From Acidobacteriota bacterium (GTDB lineage Bacteria; Acidobacteriota; Terriglobia; Terriglobales; Acidobacteriaceae): DNA of 45,615 nucleotides. Below the pieces are notes generated by a model. The model did not search any database. It was not told where the DNA came from and worked only from the letters and a program-made list of their open reading frames with translations. Shown piece after piece: positions 25,675 through 35,187 of this stretch (positions are counted from its first letter, which is position 1; each line of letters begins with the position of its first letter). The translations under genes were made by a program, and so were the position numbers. The stretch spans positions 1 to 45,615 of the forward strand of contig JAJYCQ010000013.1 in the NCBI GenBank assembly GCA_021778315.1, given 5' to 3'.

Positions 25675-26646
25675 TCAGCGGGCGTAACGCTGCTGATGCC
25701 AGGCCCAGGCGCTGGTGAGGATGTCGTCTAGTTCGGGGTGTTTGGGTTGCCAGCCGAGATTTGCCTTCGCTAGATCGGAGCTGGCGACCAGACGCGCTGG
25801 ATCGCCCTCTCGTCTGGGCTTGATCTCGACGGGGATCGGATGGCCGGTTACGCGGCGGGCGGCTTCGATGACCTGCTTGACGGAGAAACCGCTGCCGTTG
25901 CCGAGGTTGTAGATCATGCGGTCGTGATGGGTGAGGGCGTTGAGAGCGAGGATGTGCGCGTCGGCGAGATCGGCGACGTGGATGTAGTCGCGGATGCATG
26001 TGCCGTCGGGGGTGGGGTAGTCGTCGCCGAAGATAAAGATTTTTTCGCGGCGGCCGAGGGCGACGTCAAGTACCAGCGGAATGATGTGGGTTTCGGGCTC
26101 GTGGGCTTCGCCTCGTCCGGGGAGGGCGCCGGCTACGTTGAAGTAGCGCAGAGAGGCGTAACGCAGGCCGTGGATGCGATAGAACCAGCGGAGCATGTGC
26201 TCGACGAGGAGTTTTGATTCGCCGTAGGCGTTGGTGGGTGCGAGGTCGGCGGTCTCCTCGATGGGCGTGGACTTTGGCTCGCCATAGACTGCGGCGGTGG
26301 AGGAGAAGACGAGCTTGTTGGTGCCCGTGGCGAGCATGGCTTCGAGCAGTGAGAGAGTGGATGCGGTGTTGTTGCGGAAGTAGATTTCGGGCTTCTGCAT
26401 GGACTCGCCAGCTTCGATGAGAGCGGCAAAGTGGAGGACGCCATCGGGCTTGAGCTCGCGGAGGAGGGACTCGACGCGGGGGCGATCGGCGATGTCGGCT
26501 TCAACGAAGTCTGCTCCGGCGGGGAGCTCGTTGCGTTTGCTGTGGCAGAGGTTGTCGAGCACGGTGACTTTGTGGCCGGCCTGCATGAGGATGGTCGAAA
26601 CGGTTCCACCGATATAGCCGGCACCGCCGGTGACGAGCACGTTCAT
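25675..26646 (-). CDS. galE: UDP-glucose 4-epimerase
   Basis: The 323-aa short-chain dehydrogenase-type protein interconverts UDP-galactose and UDP-glucose using bound NAD. The NAD loop GGAGYIG is at residues 7-13, the catalytic Ser/Thr in FSSTAAVYG at about 115-117, and Tyr141-xxx-Lys145 in AYGESK. The substrate-binding RYFNVAGA is intact. It is the last gene of the gal operon: its ATG overlaps the galT stop as TAATG. Confidence 0.94.
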   Translation of the reverse strand: MNVLVTGGAGYIGGTVSTILMQAGHKVTVLDNLCHSKRNELPAGADFVEADIADRPRVESLLRELKPDGVLHFAALIEAGESMQKPEIYFRNNTASTLSLLEAMLATGTNKLVFSSTAAVYGEPKSTPIEETADLAPTNAYGESKLLVEHMLRWFYRIHGLRYASLRYFNVAGALPGRGEAHEPETHIIPLVLDVALGRREKIFIFGDDYPTPDGTCIRDYIHVADLADAHILALNALTHHDRMIYNLGNGSGFSVKQVIEAARRVTGHPIPVEIKPRREGDPARLVASSDLAKANLGWQPKHPELDDILTSAWAWHQQRYAR

Positions 26647-27701
26647 TAGAGATCCTCTTTGGATGCGCTCTCGATTGCTGCGCGGAGTGTTGTGGCTGCG
26701 GACTCGGGCGTGATGTCTCGTTGCGGAGAGCCCAGGAGTTCAAAGCCGACCATGAATTTGCGTACGGTTGCTGACCGCAAGAGGGGCGGATAGAAGTGCA
26801 CGTGGAGCTGCCACTCGGGATGGTTCTGACCGTCGGAGGGTGCGGGGTGCAGGCCCATGGAGTAGGGGAAGGGCGTGTCGAAGACCTGGTTGTAGCCGCT
26901 GGTGACCTGCTTGAGCATGGCTGCGAGACCGGCGCGCTGGGGCTCGTTCATGGTCTCGATGCGCGATATGTGCTGGCGGGGGAGCAGCAGCAGTTCGAAG
27001 GGCCAGACGGCCCAGAAGGGTACGAGGGCGACCCAGGTTTCGTTCTCTGCGACGATGCGTTCGCGCTGGGTGAGTTCGAGCTGCAGATAGGCGGCGAGCA
27101 GCGGTGTGTTGTGTTCGGCTAGATAGGCTTGCTGGGCGGCGAGTTCGAGGGCGGGCTCGTTGGGGATGTGTTCGGTGGCCCAGATCTGGCCGTGGGGATG
27201 AGGGTTGCTGGCTCCCATCATGGCGCCGCGGTTCTCGAAGATCTGGACATACTCTATTTCTGGGCGAGCTCCGAGTTCTTCGGCTTGTTCGGCCCAGGTG
27301 TCGACGACTCGGCGAATGGAGGGAAGCTCCATGGTGGCGAGCGTGAGGTCGTGGCGGGGATCGAAGCAGAGGACGCGGCAGAGGCCATGCTCGGTCTGGG
27401 CGCGGAGGAGGCCGGCGCTGTCGATGTCGAGATGGGCGTCGGGGACGTTTTGTTTGAGTGCTGCGAAGTCGTTTTCGAAGATGTAGGTTCCGGTGTACTG
27501 CGGGGTCTCGTGGCCACCGGCGCGGGTGTTGCCGGGGCAGAGATAGCATGCTGGATCGTAGGGCAGCGACTGGGGCTTTGCGGTGTCCTCGGTCTGGCCC
27601 TGCCAGGGGCGCTGGGTGCGATGGGGGGAGACGACGACCCACTCGCGTTTGAGTGGATTCCAGCGGCGATGGGGGGATTCGAGAAAGACTTGATCGATCA
27701 T
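26646..27701 (-). CDS. galT: Galactose-1-phosphate uridylyltransferase
   Basis: The 351-aa protein transfers UMP between UDP-glucose and galactose-1-phosphate. The start is the ATG at 27701, which overlaps the galK stop as ATGA. The histidine-triad motif NPHPHGQ is at residues 166-172, so His170 is the expected nucleophile that carries the UMP. The first zinc-site cysteines are in CYLCPGN (52, 55). A second His-rich motif (LHVHFYPPLLR) is near the C-terminus, as in the family. Confidence 0.94.
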   Translation of the reverse strand: MIDQVFLESPHRRWNPLKREWVVVSPHRTQRPWQGQTEDTAKPQSLPYDPACYLCPGNTRAGGHETPQYTGTYIFENDFAALKQNVPDAHLDIDSAGLLRAQTEHGLCRVLCFDPRHDLTLATMELPSIRRVVDTWAEQAEELGARPEIEYVQIFENRGAMMGASNPHPHGQIWATEHIPNEPALELAAQQAYLAEHNTPLLAAYLQLELTQRERIVAENETWVALVPFWAVWPFELLLLPRQHISRIETMNEPQRAGLAAMLKQVTSGYNQVFDTPFPYSMGLHPAPSDGQNHPEWQLHVHFYPPLLRSATVRKFMVGFELLGSPQRDITPESAATTLRAAIESASKEDL

Positions 27702-28897
27702 TGATTTACCGGCAGGGTGGTGGGGGTTCGCAGGCCTGCATTTCTGATCCAGGCACCATCGACGGCGTCGCAGATGTAGACGTCGGCGGCGATGTTGAAC
27801 TGCTGTTTGTAGGCGGCTTTGATCGCGGTGGCGAAGGCGTCGGCGTGAGTGCGTTTGACGAGGTTGACGGTGCTTCCACCGAAGCCTCCTCCGGTGAGGC
27901 GAGCGCCGAAGCAGCCGGGAAGGGTGGTGGCGGTTTCGACGAGGAAGTCTACTTCTTCGCAGCTGCACTCGAAGTCGTCGCGTTCGCTGGCGTGGCCGGC
28001 GAGCATGAGTTGACCGAAGGCTACGGGATCGCCGTCGAACATGGCCTGCTTGGCCTGACGGACTCGTCCATTGTCAGAGATGATGTGGCGGCAGCGGCGG
28101 TAGGCGGCGTCGGACATCTCCGACTTCGCAGCTTCGAGTTGCTGGAGGGTGGTATCACCGAGATCACGAACGCCGAATTTCTTGACGAGGACGGCCTGGC
28201 CTTGCTCGGACTCGGTGCGTCGCATGCCGTACTCGCCGGTTGCGACGGAGTGCTTCACCATGGAGTTGCAGACGACGATCTGGGTGTCGGCGAGGCCTCC
28301 CTTGTTCATGGGAAGATGTTCGTAGGTGAGCGAGCGGGTGTCGAGCAGGAGGGCGTGGCCGGCCTTGGCTGCGGTGATGACGAACTGGTCCATGATGCCG
28401 CAGGGGGATTCGACGTACTCGTTTTCGGCTCGCTGGCAGAGGACGGCGATTTCTTCGATGGTGAGCTCGATGTTGGCGAGCGCGAGCATGGCCATGGCGC
28501 TGGCGACTTCGATGGAGGCGGAGGAGCTTACTCCGGCGGCGAAGGGGACGTTGCCGGTGATGTGGAGGTCGAAAGATTGTGGCTCGATGCCACGCTCCTG
28601 CAGCTTATGCAGGACACCGACGGGATAGTCGCTCCACTCGCCGCGCGCTGGGGAGCGGTCGCTGTGGTCGAGGGTCAGTGTCTTGTTGAGGAGCTCGCTG
28701 GTGAAGGTGTAGAGGCCGTCCGGGCGCGGGGAGATAGTGGCGCGGGTGACGAAGGGAATGGCCATGGGAAGCACGAGACCACCGGTGTAGTCGGTGTGCT
28801 CGCCTAGCAGATTCACTCGTGCGGGAGCTACGCATTCAATGGTGCGGTGCGTGGTTTGCTCTGCGACCGGGATGGAGGTGTAGATGTTTGAGGGCAA
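27698..28897 (-). CDS. galK: Galactokinase
   Basis: The 399-aa GHMP kinase phosphorylates galactose at C1 with ATP. The start is set at TTG 28897, because AGAGGA lies six bases before it and because the conserved family sequence begins soon after; an in-frame GTG at 28933 has no such site. The galactokinase signature ARVNLLGEHTDY is at about residues 26-37, the ATP-binding PFAAGVSSSAS follows at about 120, and the catalytic Asp is in CGIMDQF. It is the first gene of galK-galT-galE. Confidence 0.93.
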   Translation of the reverse strand: MPSNIYTSIPVAEQTTHRTIECVAPARVNLLGEHTDYTGGLVLPMAIPFVTRATISPRPDGLYTFTSELLNKTLTLDHSDRSPARGEWSDYPVGVLHKLQERGIEPQSFDLHITGNVPFAAGVSSSASIEVASAMAMLALANIELTIEEIAVLCQRAENEYVESPCGIMDQFVITAAKAGHALLLDTRSLTYEHLPMNKGGLADTQIVVCNSMVKHSVATGEYGMRRTESEQGQAVLVKKFGVRDLGDTTLQQLEAAKSEMSDAAYRRCRHIISDNGRVRQAKQAMFDGDPVAFGQLMLAGHASERDDFECSCEEVDFLVETATTLPGCFGARLTGGGFGGSTVNLVKRTHADAFATAIKAAYKQQFNIAADVYICDAVDGAWIRNAGLRTPTTLPVNQ

Positions 28898-28923
28898 GGA
28901 AGTTCCTCTGTGCAGTCCTGATG

Positions 28924-28982
28924 ATAAACGCACTTTGTAAACGCGTACATTCGAATCATAAACGCAGTTTGTAAAGCGGTAC
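28924..28982. promoter_or_regulatory. Tandem operator-like repeats upstream of galK
   Basis: Two 25-base direct repeats at 28924-28948 and 28958-28982 share 21 positions. The common part on the plus strand is ATAAACGCA-(C/G)-TTTGTAAA, ending in GTAC. The repeat period is 34 bases. On the minus strand each contains TTTACAAA-n-TGCGTTTAT, and the first unit begins 27 bases upstream of the galK start. They look like paired binding sites of a sugar-responsive regulator, but no regulator gene is adjacent. Confidence 0.6.
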
Positions 28983-29302
28983 GTCGGACCGAAGTTCGAT
29001 GGTTGGGCGGATGGGGGATTGTGAAGAAGCCCATGAGCCGAAGCGGGAGCTAAGTGCAGGGTGCAATGAGAGATAACTCGATTAGGGTGTTGCGTTTGCA
29101 GAGCGGGCTGATGGGTTGCAGGTGGATAGTTTTGGAGTTGGCGCGGGGCTTGTCGGCGCCTTCGGAGTTGGAATGGAACTGCACGCAGCAGTTTTTCCGA
29201 GGCAATCGTTTGACTCAGTTAGATGCTGGTGGTCGGGGTGGGGGTGGTGAATTCAGGTTTGGGGCGACTTTGAGCTTGTAGGATCTGAGACAAGCGGCCG
29301 AA
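28983..29302. other. Intergenic stretch without a convincing gene
   Basis: These 320 bases lie between the gal promoter region and the end of the efflux operon. A 75-codon frame at 29054-29281 lacks a ribosome-binding site and a protein-like composition. I see no hairpin with a T run for the efflux transcript. Confidence 0.5.
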
Positions 29303-30670
29303 CTAGGGGGTTAGTTCGGAGGCGCTGGCGGCGGAGAGTTGGTGGATGGCGAGCCAGGTTTGCTGGTAGGCGCTGAGGGCGTCGGCGGTGGTGGAACGGG
29401 CTCCGCGCAGGGCATCGAGGTAGTCGATGAGGGCGATGCCGCCGTGTTCGAAGGCGTACTGGGCGATGGAGAGGACGTCGCGGGACTCGTCGAGGTAGTG
29501 GGCGCCGAAGCGGTCGGAGAGGCGTTTGGACTGGATGTAGCCGACCCAGGCCTGATCGACGTCGGAGACGACCTGGAAGCGGGCGGCGGTCTCGGTGAGG
29601 CGGGAGGCGTTGGCCTGGAAGCGGGCGGTGTCTTTGTTGCCCTGGTTGCGGTCGAAGATGCGGATGGGGATGTTGATGAAGGCACCGAAGGACTTCTCGG
29701 TGCCGGTGAGATCGAACTCGCCTTCGAGGGTGGGGTCGGTGGTGCCGTTGGCAATGGCGAGGCGGGCGTTCGCGTCGGCGGCGGTGGTGGCGAAGCGGGT
29801 AGCGGCGTAGTCGGGGCGATTGGTGAGGGCGGTCTGGAGGAGCTGCTCGCGGGTCTGGAGGATGTTGGGTGGGAGGATGTCTCCGGTGATGTCGAAGTCG
29901 TCCTTGGGAGTTTCAACTCCGATGAGGGTTTGGAGTTGGTCGCTGGCCTGACGTAGGGCGATGATGTTGTTGGCGTCGTCGGACTCGTAGCTGCCGAGTT
30001 GGAGGTCGAGGCGCTCGAAGTCGAGCTTGCCGAGGTCGCCGGCTTTGTAGCGGTCTTGGGCGATGTCGACCTCGTGGCCGAAGTCCTTGAGGCTTGCGCT
30101 GGAGAGTTCGAGTGCTTCTTTGGCGATGAGCATGTGGGTGAAGGCCGTCTTTACGCTGAGCTCGGTTTGGCGGATGGAGTCTTCGAGTTGGGACTGGGTT
30201 TCGGCGGTGGTTGCGCGAGCATCTTCGAGACGCCACTTGCGTTTCTCTCCTCGCTCGAAGAGACGCGACACCTGCGCGACGTAGGAATACGGGTTGTTGA
30301 CGGCCGCGGGTTCGGTGACATTTGAGGTATTGATCGCTAGGTAAGGATTGACGCGCAGGCCAGCCTGGATCTCCTGCGCACGGACCGCGCGGAGGTTCTG
30401 CTCGGCGGCGAGGAGGGTTGGATTTTTTGAGCGGGCGAGATCGAGGACTTGGGCGAGGGTGAGGGCTCCGGGGCGCGAGGAGGGCGGTGTGCGCGGATCG
30501 GGAACGCTGCTTCGTCCGGCTGCATAGGCATCGGCTGCGGTCTGGCCGGAGTTGCTGGCTGTGGCGCTGGTGCTCATCTGGATTGGGTCTGTTTGCGCAT
30601 GAAGTGCGTGCGCGCCGAGCGTGGTGATGGCGAGGAGGAGAACGGATTGTGTTTTGCGCAGGGTGATCAT
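29303..30670 (-). CDS. czcC: TolC-family outer-membrane channel of the metal efflux system
   Basis: The 455-aa protein has a signal peptide (near ALHAQ) and two outer-membrane-efflux repeats: the first about residues 75-250 (LTLAQVLDLARSKNPTLLAAEQNLRAVRAQ), the second about 265-450. Long helices rich in Gln, Ala and Arg form the periplasmic tunnel. It provides the outer-membrane exit for the RND pump. It begins three bases after the czcA stop and lacks its own clear Shine-Dalgarno, so translation is probably coupled. It is the last gene of the B-A-C operon. Confidence 0.88.
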   Translation of the reverse strand: MITLRKTQSVLLLAITTLGAHALHAQTDPIQMSTSATASNSGQTAADAYAAGRSSVPDPRTPPSSRPGALTLAQVLDLARSKNPTLLAAEQNLRAVRAQEIQAGLRVNPYLAINTSNVTEPAAVNNPYSYVAQVSRLFERGEKRKWRLEDARATTAETQSQLEDSIRQTELSVKTAFTHMLIAKEALELSSASLKDFGHEVDIAQDRYKAGDLGKLDFERLDLQLGSYESDDANNIIALRQASDQLQTLIGVETPKDDFDITGDILPPNILQTREQLLQTALTNRPDYAATRFATTAADANARLAIANGTTDPTLEGEFDLTGTEKSFGAFINIPIRIFDRNQGNKDTARFQANASRLTETAARFQVVSDVDQAWVGYIQSKRLSDRFGAHYLDESRDVLSIAQYAFEHGGIALIDYLDALRGARSTTADALSAYQQTWLAIHQLSAASASELTP

Positions 30671-30673
30671 CGT

Positions 30674-33600
30674 CTAGCTCTCGAACTCCGCGTCGGGGGC
30701 GGGAAGGACATCGGTTGGCCGAGCGATCCAAACGTAAAGGGTGGGAAGGAGGAAGACGCTCATGGCGAGGGCACCGACGAGGCCTCCCACGATCACGATG
30801 GCGAAGGGACGCTGGGAGTCTGAACCGATGCCGTGCGAGAGAGCGGCGGGAAGAAGGCCGAGCGTGGCGACGAGCATGGTCATCATGATGGGACGGAGAC
30901 GAAGGACGGCTCCTTCGACGGCGGCATCTTTGACGGAGTAGCCGTTGACTCGCATCTGGTTGATGTATTCGAGCATGATGATGCCGGTCTGGACGGAGAC
31001 TCCGAAGAGGGCGAGGAAGCCGACACCCGAGGAGACGCTGAAGTGGGTGCCACTGAGGAGCAGGGCGAGCAGGCCTCCGACGGGAGCGATGGCGACGTTG
31101 CACAAGATGAGCAGCGACCATTTGAAGGAGCTGAACATGCCGTAGAGGATCATGAAGATGAGCATGATGGTGATGGGGAGAACGAGCATGAGGCGGCGTG
31201 AGCTACGCTTCTGGCTCTCGTATTCGCCGGCCCAATCGAGCTTGTAGCCGGGAGGCAGTTTGACCTGCTGATTGACCTTGTCGATGGCTTCCTGCACGGT
31301 GCTGCCGAGGTCGCGGTCGCGCACGCTGTACTTGATGGCGACATAGCGACTGGAGCCCTCGCGATAGATCTCTTCGGCTCCGTCCTCAATCTTCACGTGG
31401 GTGAGTTGGGAGAGGGAGACTCGCTCGCCGGAGGGTGCGAGGAGGCGGATGTTGGATATCTCTGCGGGGGTAGAGCGGAAGGCTGGATCGTAGCGGACCA
31501 TGACGTCGTAGCGGGCTTCGCCGTCGAGGACTTGGGTGACGGGGGCTCCAGCGATGGTGCCACCGACGGCTCCTTCGATGGCGGCCTGGATATCAGCGAC
31601 GTTGATTCCGTAGCGGGCTGCGGCATCTCTGTCGACGACATACTCGAGGTTGGGTTGTCCAATGACACGGAACAGGCCGAGGTCAGCGACTCCCTTGATC
31701 TTGCTCATCACGGTGACGATCTCGTCGCCCTTTTCTTCCAGAGTCTTGAGGTCGGTGCCGTAGAGCTTGACAGCGAGCTCGCCTTTGACGCCGCTTACGG
31801 CTTCTTCGACGTTGTCGGAGATGGGCTGGGAGAAGTTCCAGATGACGCCGGGCATCTTGTCGAGTTCGTGATCCATTGCGGCGATGAGCTCATCTTTGTT
31901 TTCGTGGAAGGCAGGGCGCCATTCCTTCTTGGGCTTGAGGTCGACGAAGTACTCGGTGTTGAAGAAGCCGGTGGTGTCGGTACCGTCATCGGGGCGTCCG
32001 ATCTGGCTGACGACCTGGGTGACCTCGGGGAAGCTGGCGAGCAGGATGCGGGCATGGTTGGCGATCTGTAGGCTTTCGGTGGGGCCGGTGCTGGGGGCGA
32101 GAGAACCTCGAACCCAGATGGCTCCTTCGTCGAGATGGGGGAGGAACTCTGAACCGATGACTCCGCTGAAGGCGAGGAAGCCGCCGAGTGCGAGGAGACA
32201 GAGAGCGGCACCGATGGGCACGCCCTTGTGATCAATTCCCCAGGTTGCGGCCTGACGATAGCGTGTGGTGACCCAACGTAGGACGGGATTTTCCCACTCG
32301 GTGGTTCCCTTGGGGAAGAGGAAGCTTGCGAGCACAGGAGCGATGACCATCGAAAAGATCAGGGCTCCGAGGAGCGCGAAGGCCACGGTCCAGGCCATGG
32401 GTTTGAAGAGCCGGCCTTCTACGGATTGCAGCGTAAAGATGGGTAGATAGGTGGTGATGATGATGCCGATGGCGTAGAAGACCGGGCGCTGTACTTCGTG
32501 GGCCGCTTCGCGAATTTGCTCGATGACTGTCTTGTTCTTGTCGCGCTGGTGGCTGAGATGGCGAACGATGTTTTCGACCATGACGACGGCACCGTCGACG
32601 ACCATGCCGAAGTCGAGAGCTCCTAGGGAAAGGAGGTTCGCGGGTATGTGACGAAGGTCGAGACAGATGGACGCGAACATCAGGGAGAACGGGATGGTGA
32701 TGGCGACGATCAGAGCACCACGGAGGTTCCCGAGGAAGATGAAGAGGATGATGACGACGAGGATGATGCCCTTGGTGAGATTGTCGAGGACGGTCGAGGT
32801 GGTGAGCTTCAAGAGGTCGCTGCGATCGAGGAACGGGACGATCTTTACGCCGGGAGGAAGGATGCGGTTGTTCAGTTCATCGACCTTAGTGTGTATGCCT
32901 GCGAGTACGGCGTCGGAGTTGTCGCCTTTCTGGAGCAGGACCACTCCTTCGACGACGTCGTCGTCGTCGAGGATTTTTCCGTCTTCTCGGCGAAGTGTTG
33001 CGTTGTCGGAGCCGCAGGTGTGGTCTTCCGGCTTGCAGGTTTTACCGATCTGGCCGAGACGGATCTTGGGGCCCTGGATGACTCTGGCGACGTCGCTGAC
33101 GCGCAGGGCGGTGCCGTTGGAGGACTTGAGTACAGTCTGCTCGATATCGTGGACGTTGGTGAAGAGGCCGACTTCCTGGACGTTGATCTGCTGCTGGCCC
33201 TGCTCGATGAAGCTGCCGCCGGCGTTGACGTTATTGGCGGCGAGTTGCTGCTGAACCTGCTGGACGGTGAGGCCGTAGGAGATGAGTTTTTCGGGATCGA
33301 CGATGATCTGATATTCACGGGTGAGGCCTCCGAAGCTGGAGACATCGACGACTCCGGGAACGCTGCGGAAGGCTTTCTCAAGCTGCCAGTCTTCGATGCT
33401 CTTTAGCTGCATCGTGTCGATGGAGGGGTTGGTGCTCTTGAGGGTGTACCAGTAGATCTGACCGACGGGGCTCCAGTCGGTTCCTATCTGGGGCTGTAGG
33501 CCGGCGGGGAGGGAGACCTGGCTGAGACGTTCGAGGACCTTTTCGCGGTTCCAGTCATCTTCGCTGTCGTCGTCAAAGATCATGGTGACGCTGGAGAGGC

Positions 33601-33865
33601 CGGCGAGGGTGGTGGACCGCAGATGGGTCATATGAGGAATGCCGGCCATGCCGTTTTCGAGCGGGATGGTGACCTGCTGCTCGACATCCTCGGCGGATCT
33701 GCCGGGCCACTGGGTGATGACGTTGACGTAGTTGTTGGCGACGTCGGGATAGGCCTCGACGGGGAGGTTATGGAAGGAGATCGCTCCCCAGGCGAACAGG
33801 AGGATCGCCACAATCAGAACGATGAAGCGGTTGTTGAGTGCGAAGTCTACTAACCGCTTGATCAT
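30674..33865 (-). CDS. czcA: Heavy-metal efflux RND pump subunit, CzcA family
   Basis: The 1063-aa inner-membrane RND transporter exports divalent metals using proton influx. Helix 4 carries DFGMVVDGAVVMVEN (418-432), the HME-RND signature with the two proton-relay Asp (418, 424) and Glu431; this form is typical of Co/Zn/Cd pumps. The N-terminus (NNRFIVLIVAILLFAWGAISFHNLPVEAYPD) and the periplasmic DDDVVEGVVLL match the family. A loop at about 275-298 contains Cys277-KPEDHT-Cys284, which looks longer than in the classical CzcA and is a possible metal-binding insertion. The ATG overlaps the czcB stop (ATGA). Confidence 0.93.
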   Translation of the reverse strand: MIKRLVDFALNNRFIVLIVAILLFAWGAISFHNLPVEAYPDVANNYVNVITQWPGRSAEDVEQQVTIPLENGMAGIPHMTHLRSTTLAGLSSVTMIFDDDSEDDWNREKVLERLSQVSLPAGLQPQIGTDWSPVGQIYWYTLKSTNPSIDTMQLKSIEDWQLEKAFRSVPGVVDVSSFGGLTREYQIIVDPEKLISYGLTVQQVQQQLAANNVNAGGSFIEQGQQQINVQEVGLFTNVHDIEQTVLKSSNGTALRVSDVARVIQGPKIRLGQIGKTCKPEDHTCGSDNATLRREDGKILDDDDVVEGVVLLQKGDNSDAVLAGIHTKVDELNNRILPPGVKIVPFLDRSDLLKLTTSTVLDNLTKGIILVVIILFIFLGNLRGALIVAITIPFSLMFASICLDLRHIPANLLSLGALDFGMVVDGAVVMVENIVRHLSHQRDKNKTVIEQIREAAHEVQRPVFYAIGIIITTYLPIFTLQSVEGRLFKPMAWTVAFALLGALIFSMVIAPVLASFLFPKGTTEWENPVLRWVTTRYRQAATWGIDHKGVPIGAALCLLALGGFLAFSGVIGSEFLPHLDEGAIWVRGSLAPSTGPTESLQIANHARILLASFPEVTQVVSQIGRPDDGTDTTGFFNTEYFVDLKPKKEWRPAFHENKDELIAAMDHELDKMPGVIWNFSQPISDNVEEAVSGVKGELAVKLYGTDLKTLEEKGDEIVTVMSKIKGVADLGLFRVIGQPNLEYVVDRDAAARYGINVADIQAAIEGAVGGTIAGAPVTQVLDGEARYDVMVRYDPAFRSTPAEISNIRLLAPSGERVSLSQLTHVKIEDGAEEIYREGSSRYVAIKYSVRDRDLGSTVQEAIDKVNQQVKLPPGYKLDWAGEYESQKRSSRRLMLVLPITIMLIFMILYGMFSSFKWSLLILCNVAIAPVGGLLALLLSGTHFSVSSGVGFLALFGVSVQTGIIMLEYINQMRVNGYSVKDAAVEGAVLRLRPIMMTMLVATLGLLPAALSHGIGSDSQRPFAIVIVGGLVGALAMSVFLLPTLYVWIARPTDVLPAPDAEFES

Positions 33866-35058
33866 TGCTGATCCGCCGTGTTTTCCAGGTCGAGAGCATT
33901 GCCGACTACTTGCTGACCTGCGTTAAGACCGGCTTGAATCTCGAGCAGATTGCCGGGCAGGGTTACTCCGGTCCTGACCAGCACTCGCTTGAAGTCTCCG
34001 TCACCGGCAGGGACGAAGACGTAGGAACGGTCATGGAGTTGCAGCACGGCATCGGCAGGGACAGCCGTCTTCTGCTCGGGGCGTGAGCCTTCAAGCGTTC
34101 CCGTGGCGAACATGCCGAGGCGCAACAGACTCTGGGGATTGGCTACCTGGATTCTCACCTTGGCGGTTCGCAGGCTGGGATCGAGCTGGGCACCGATATC
34201 GCTGATGGTGCCGGAGAAGACCTTGCCGGGGAAGGCATTGAGCTGGATGTCTGCGTGCTGACCGAGGTGGACTCCTGCGAGATCATTCTCGTAGACGTCG
34301 CAGATGACCCATACGTGGGAGAGATCGGCGATGGTGAGAGAGCCGGTTGATCCGGCATAGGAGATTCCCGCGGCACCGGCGGCGGTGACATTTTGCGCGA
34401 TGATGACGCCACTGGCTGGTGCGTAGATCTTGACGGTTTCGCTGGGATGATTTTTGTCTACGCCGAGGATCTTGAGCTGCTGTTCAGCGGCGAGGAGATC
34501 GGCCTTGGCATCGTCTTCAGCGTTCTGGGCGGCTTCGAGTTGAGATTTTGCGATGGCTCCCTTGTTATAGAGGAGGTTGTCGCGGTCGAGAGTAACGGCG
34601 GTGAGGTGCTCGTCGTTTACGGCTTTGAGGTAGGCGTTGAAGGCGGTGGAGACGTCGGGGCTTTGGACCTCCATGACGAGTTCTCCTTTGTGGACGGTGT
34701 CGCCGAGGCCGACGTGCAGCGCGATGACGCGGCCGTTGGCGAGGGAGAGGACGGGGATCTCTCGCGAGACGTCCGGGTTGACGGTGCCTGTGACTTGCAG
34801 GGTGCTGCGGACCTGCTGTGCGACGGCCTGGACGAGCGGGAAGCGGCTTGTGCGCTCGACATGCACGACACCGGATCCTCCGGTTTGTTCAACCTGGACG
34901 GAGGAGGGCGGTGCTTCAGCGGCGGTGGGAGCAGCGTCGTGCTTGCAGCCGGCCAGGCTGAGAGCGAGCAGGAGAGACGGTGCAAGGAGATGTCGCAGGT
35001 ACGAGGAGCTGTGCCCCGGGCATTCTAGGTATTGCTGAATTTTAGGCATCAGGCTCAT
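33862..35058 (-). CDS. czcB: Efflux RND periplasmic adaptor lipoprotein, CzcB family
   Basis: The product is about 398 aa from ATG 35058; the ATG at 35049 is an alternative. A lipobox LSLAGC places the lipidated Cys at about residue 38, after a long polar N-terminus. The adaptor order follows: biotinyl-lipoyl half-motif (IALHVGLGDTVHKGELVMEVQSPDV), an alpha-helical hairpin (about 155-215), the second lipoyl half (IYAPASGVIIAQNV), then beta-barrel (VWVICDVYENDLAGVHLGQ) and membrane-proximal domains. It links CzcA to CzcC. It is the first gene of the operon and divergent from the kinase gene. Confidence 0.9.
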   Translation of the reverse strand: MSLMPKIQQYLECPGHSSSYLRHLLAPSLLLALSLAGCKHDAAPTAAEAPPSSVQVEQTGGSGVVHVERTSRFPLVQAVAQQVRSTLQVTGTVNPDVSREIPVLSLANGRVIALHVGLGDTVHKGELVMEVQSPDVSTAFNAYLKAVNDEHLTAVTLDRDNLLYNKGAIAKSQLEAAQNAEDDAKADLLAAEQQLKILGVDKNHPSETVKIYAPASGVIIAQNVTAAGAAGISYAGSTGSLTIADLSHVWVICDVYENDLAGVHLGQHADIQLNAFPGKVFSGTISDIGAQLDPSLRTAKVRIQVANPQSLLRLGMFATGTLEGSRPEQKTAVPADAVLQLHDRSYVFVPAGDGDFKRVLVRTGVTLPGNLLEIQAGLNAGQQVVGNALDLENTADQQ

Positions 35059-35124
35059 AGGTGTGGTGGTTGCGGCAGCCCCAAATTGGACTGGAAGCAA
35101 TTACTTTAAGGGTAACTCAGATGG

Positions 35125-35187
35125 CGGACAGCTTGTCCGAGAGGTGCGGTATCTTCCGATGCGACGCAATATCTTCCGATAAGACGC
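35125..35187. promoter_or_regulatory. Inverted and direct repeats between czc operon and kinase gene
   Basis: CGGACA (35125-35130) and TGTCCG (35134-35139) form a perfect inverted repeat with a three-base spacer. Next to it are two 18-base direct repeats, TATCTTCCGAT-nn-GACGC at 35150-35167 and 35170-35187, with a 20-base period and two mismatches. They lie in the shared promoter region and are good candidates for a metal-responsive regulator or the adjacent response regulator. Confidence 0.6.

Noticed and set aside
29054..29281. 75-codon frame upstream of the efflux operon end
   Set aside because: No Shine-Dalgarno, Gly-rich end, no neighbour to support it.
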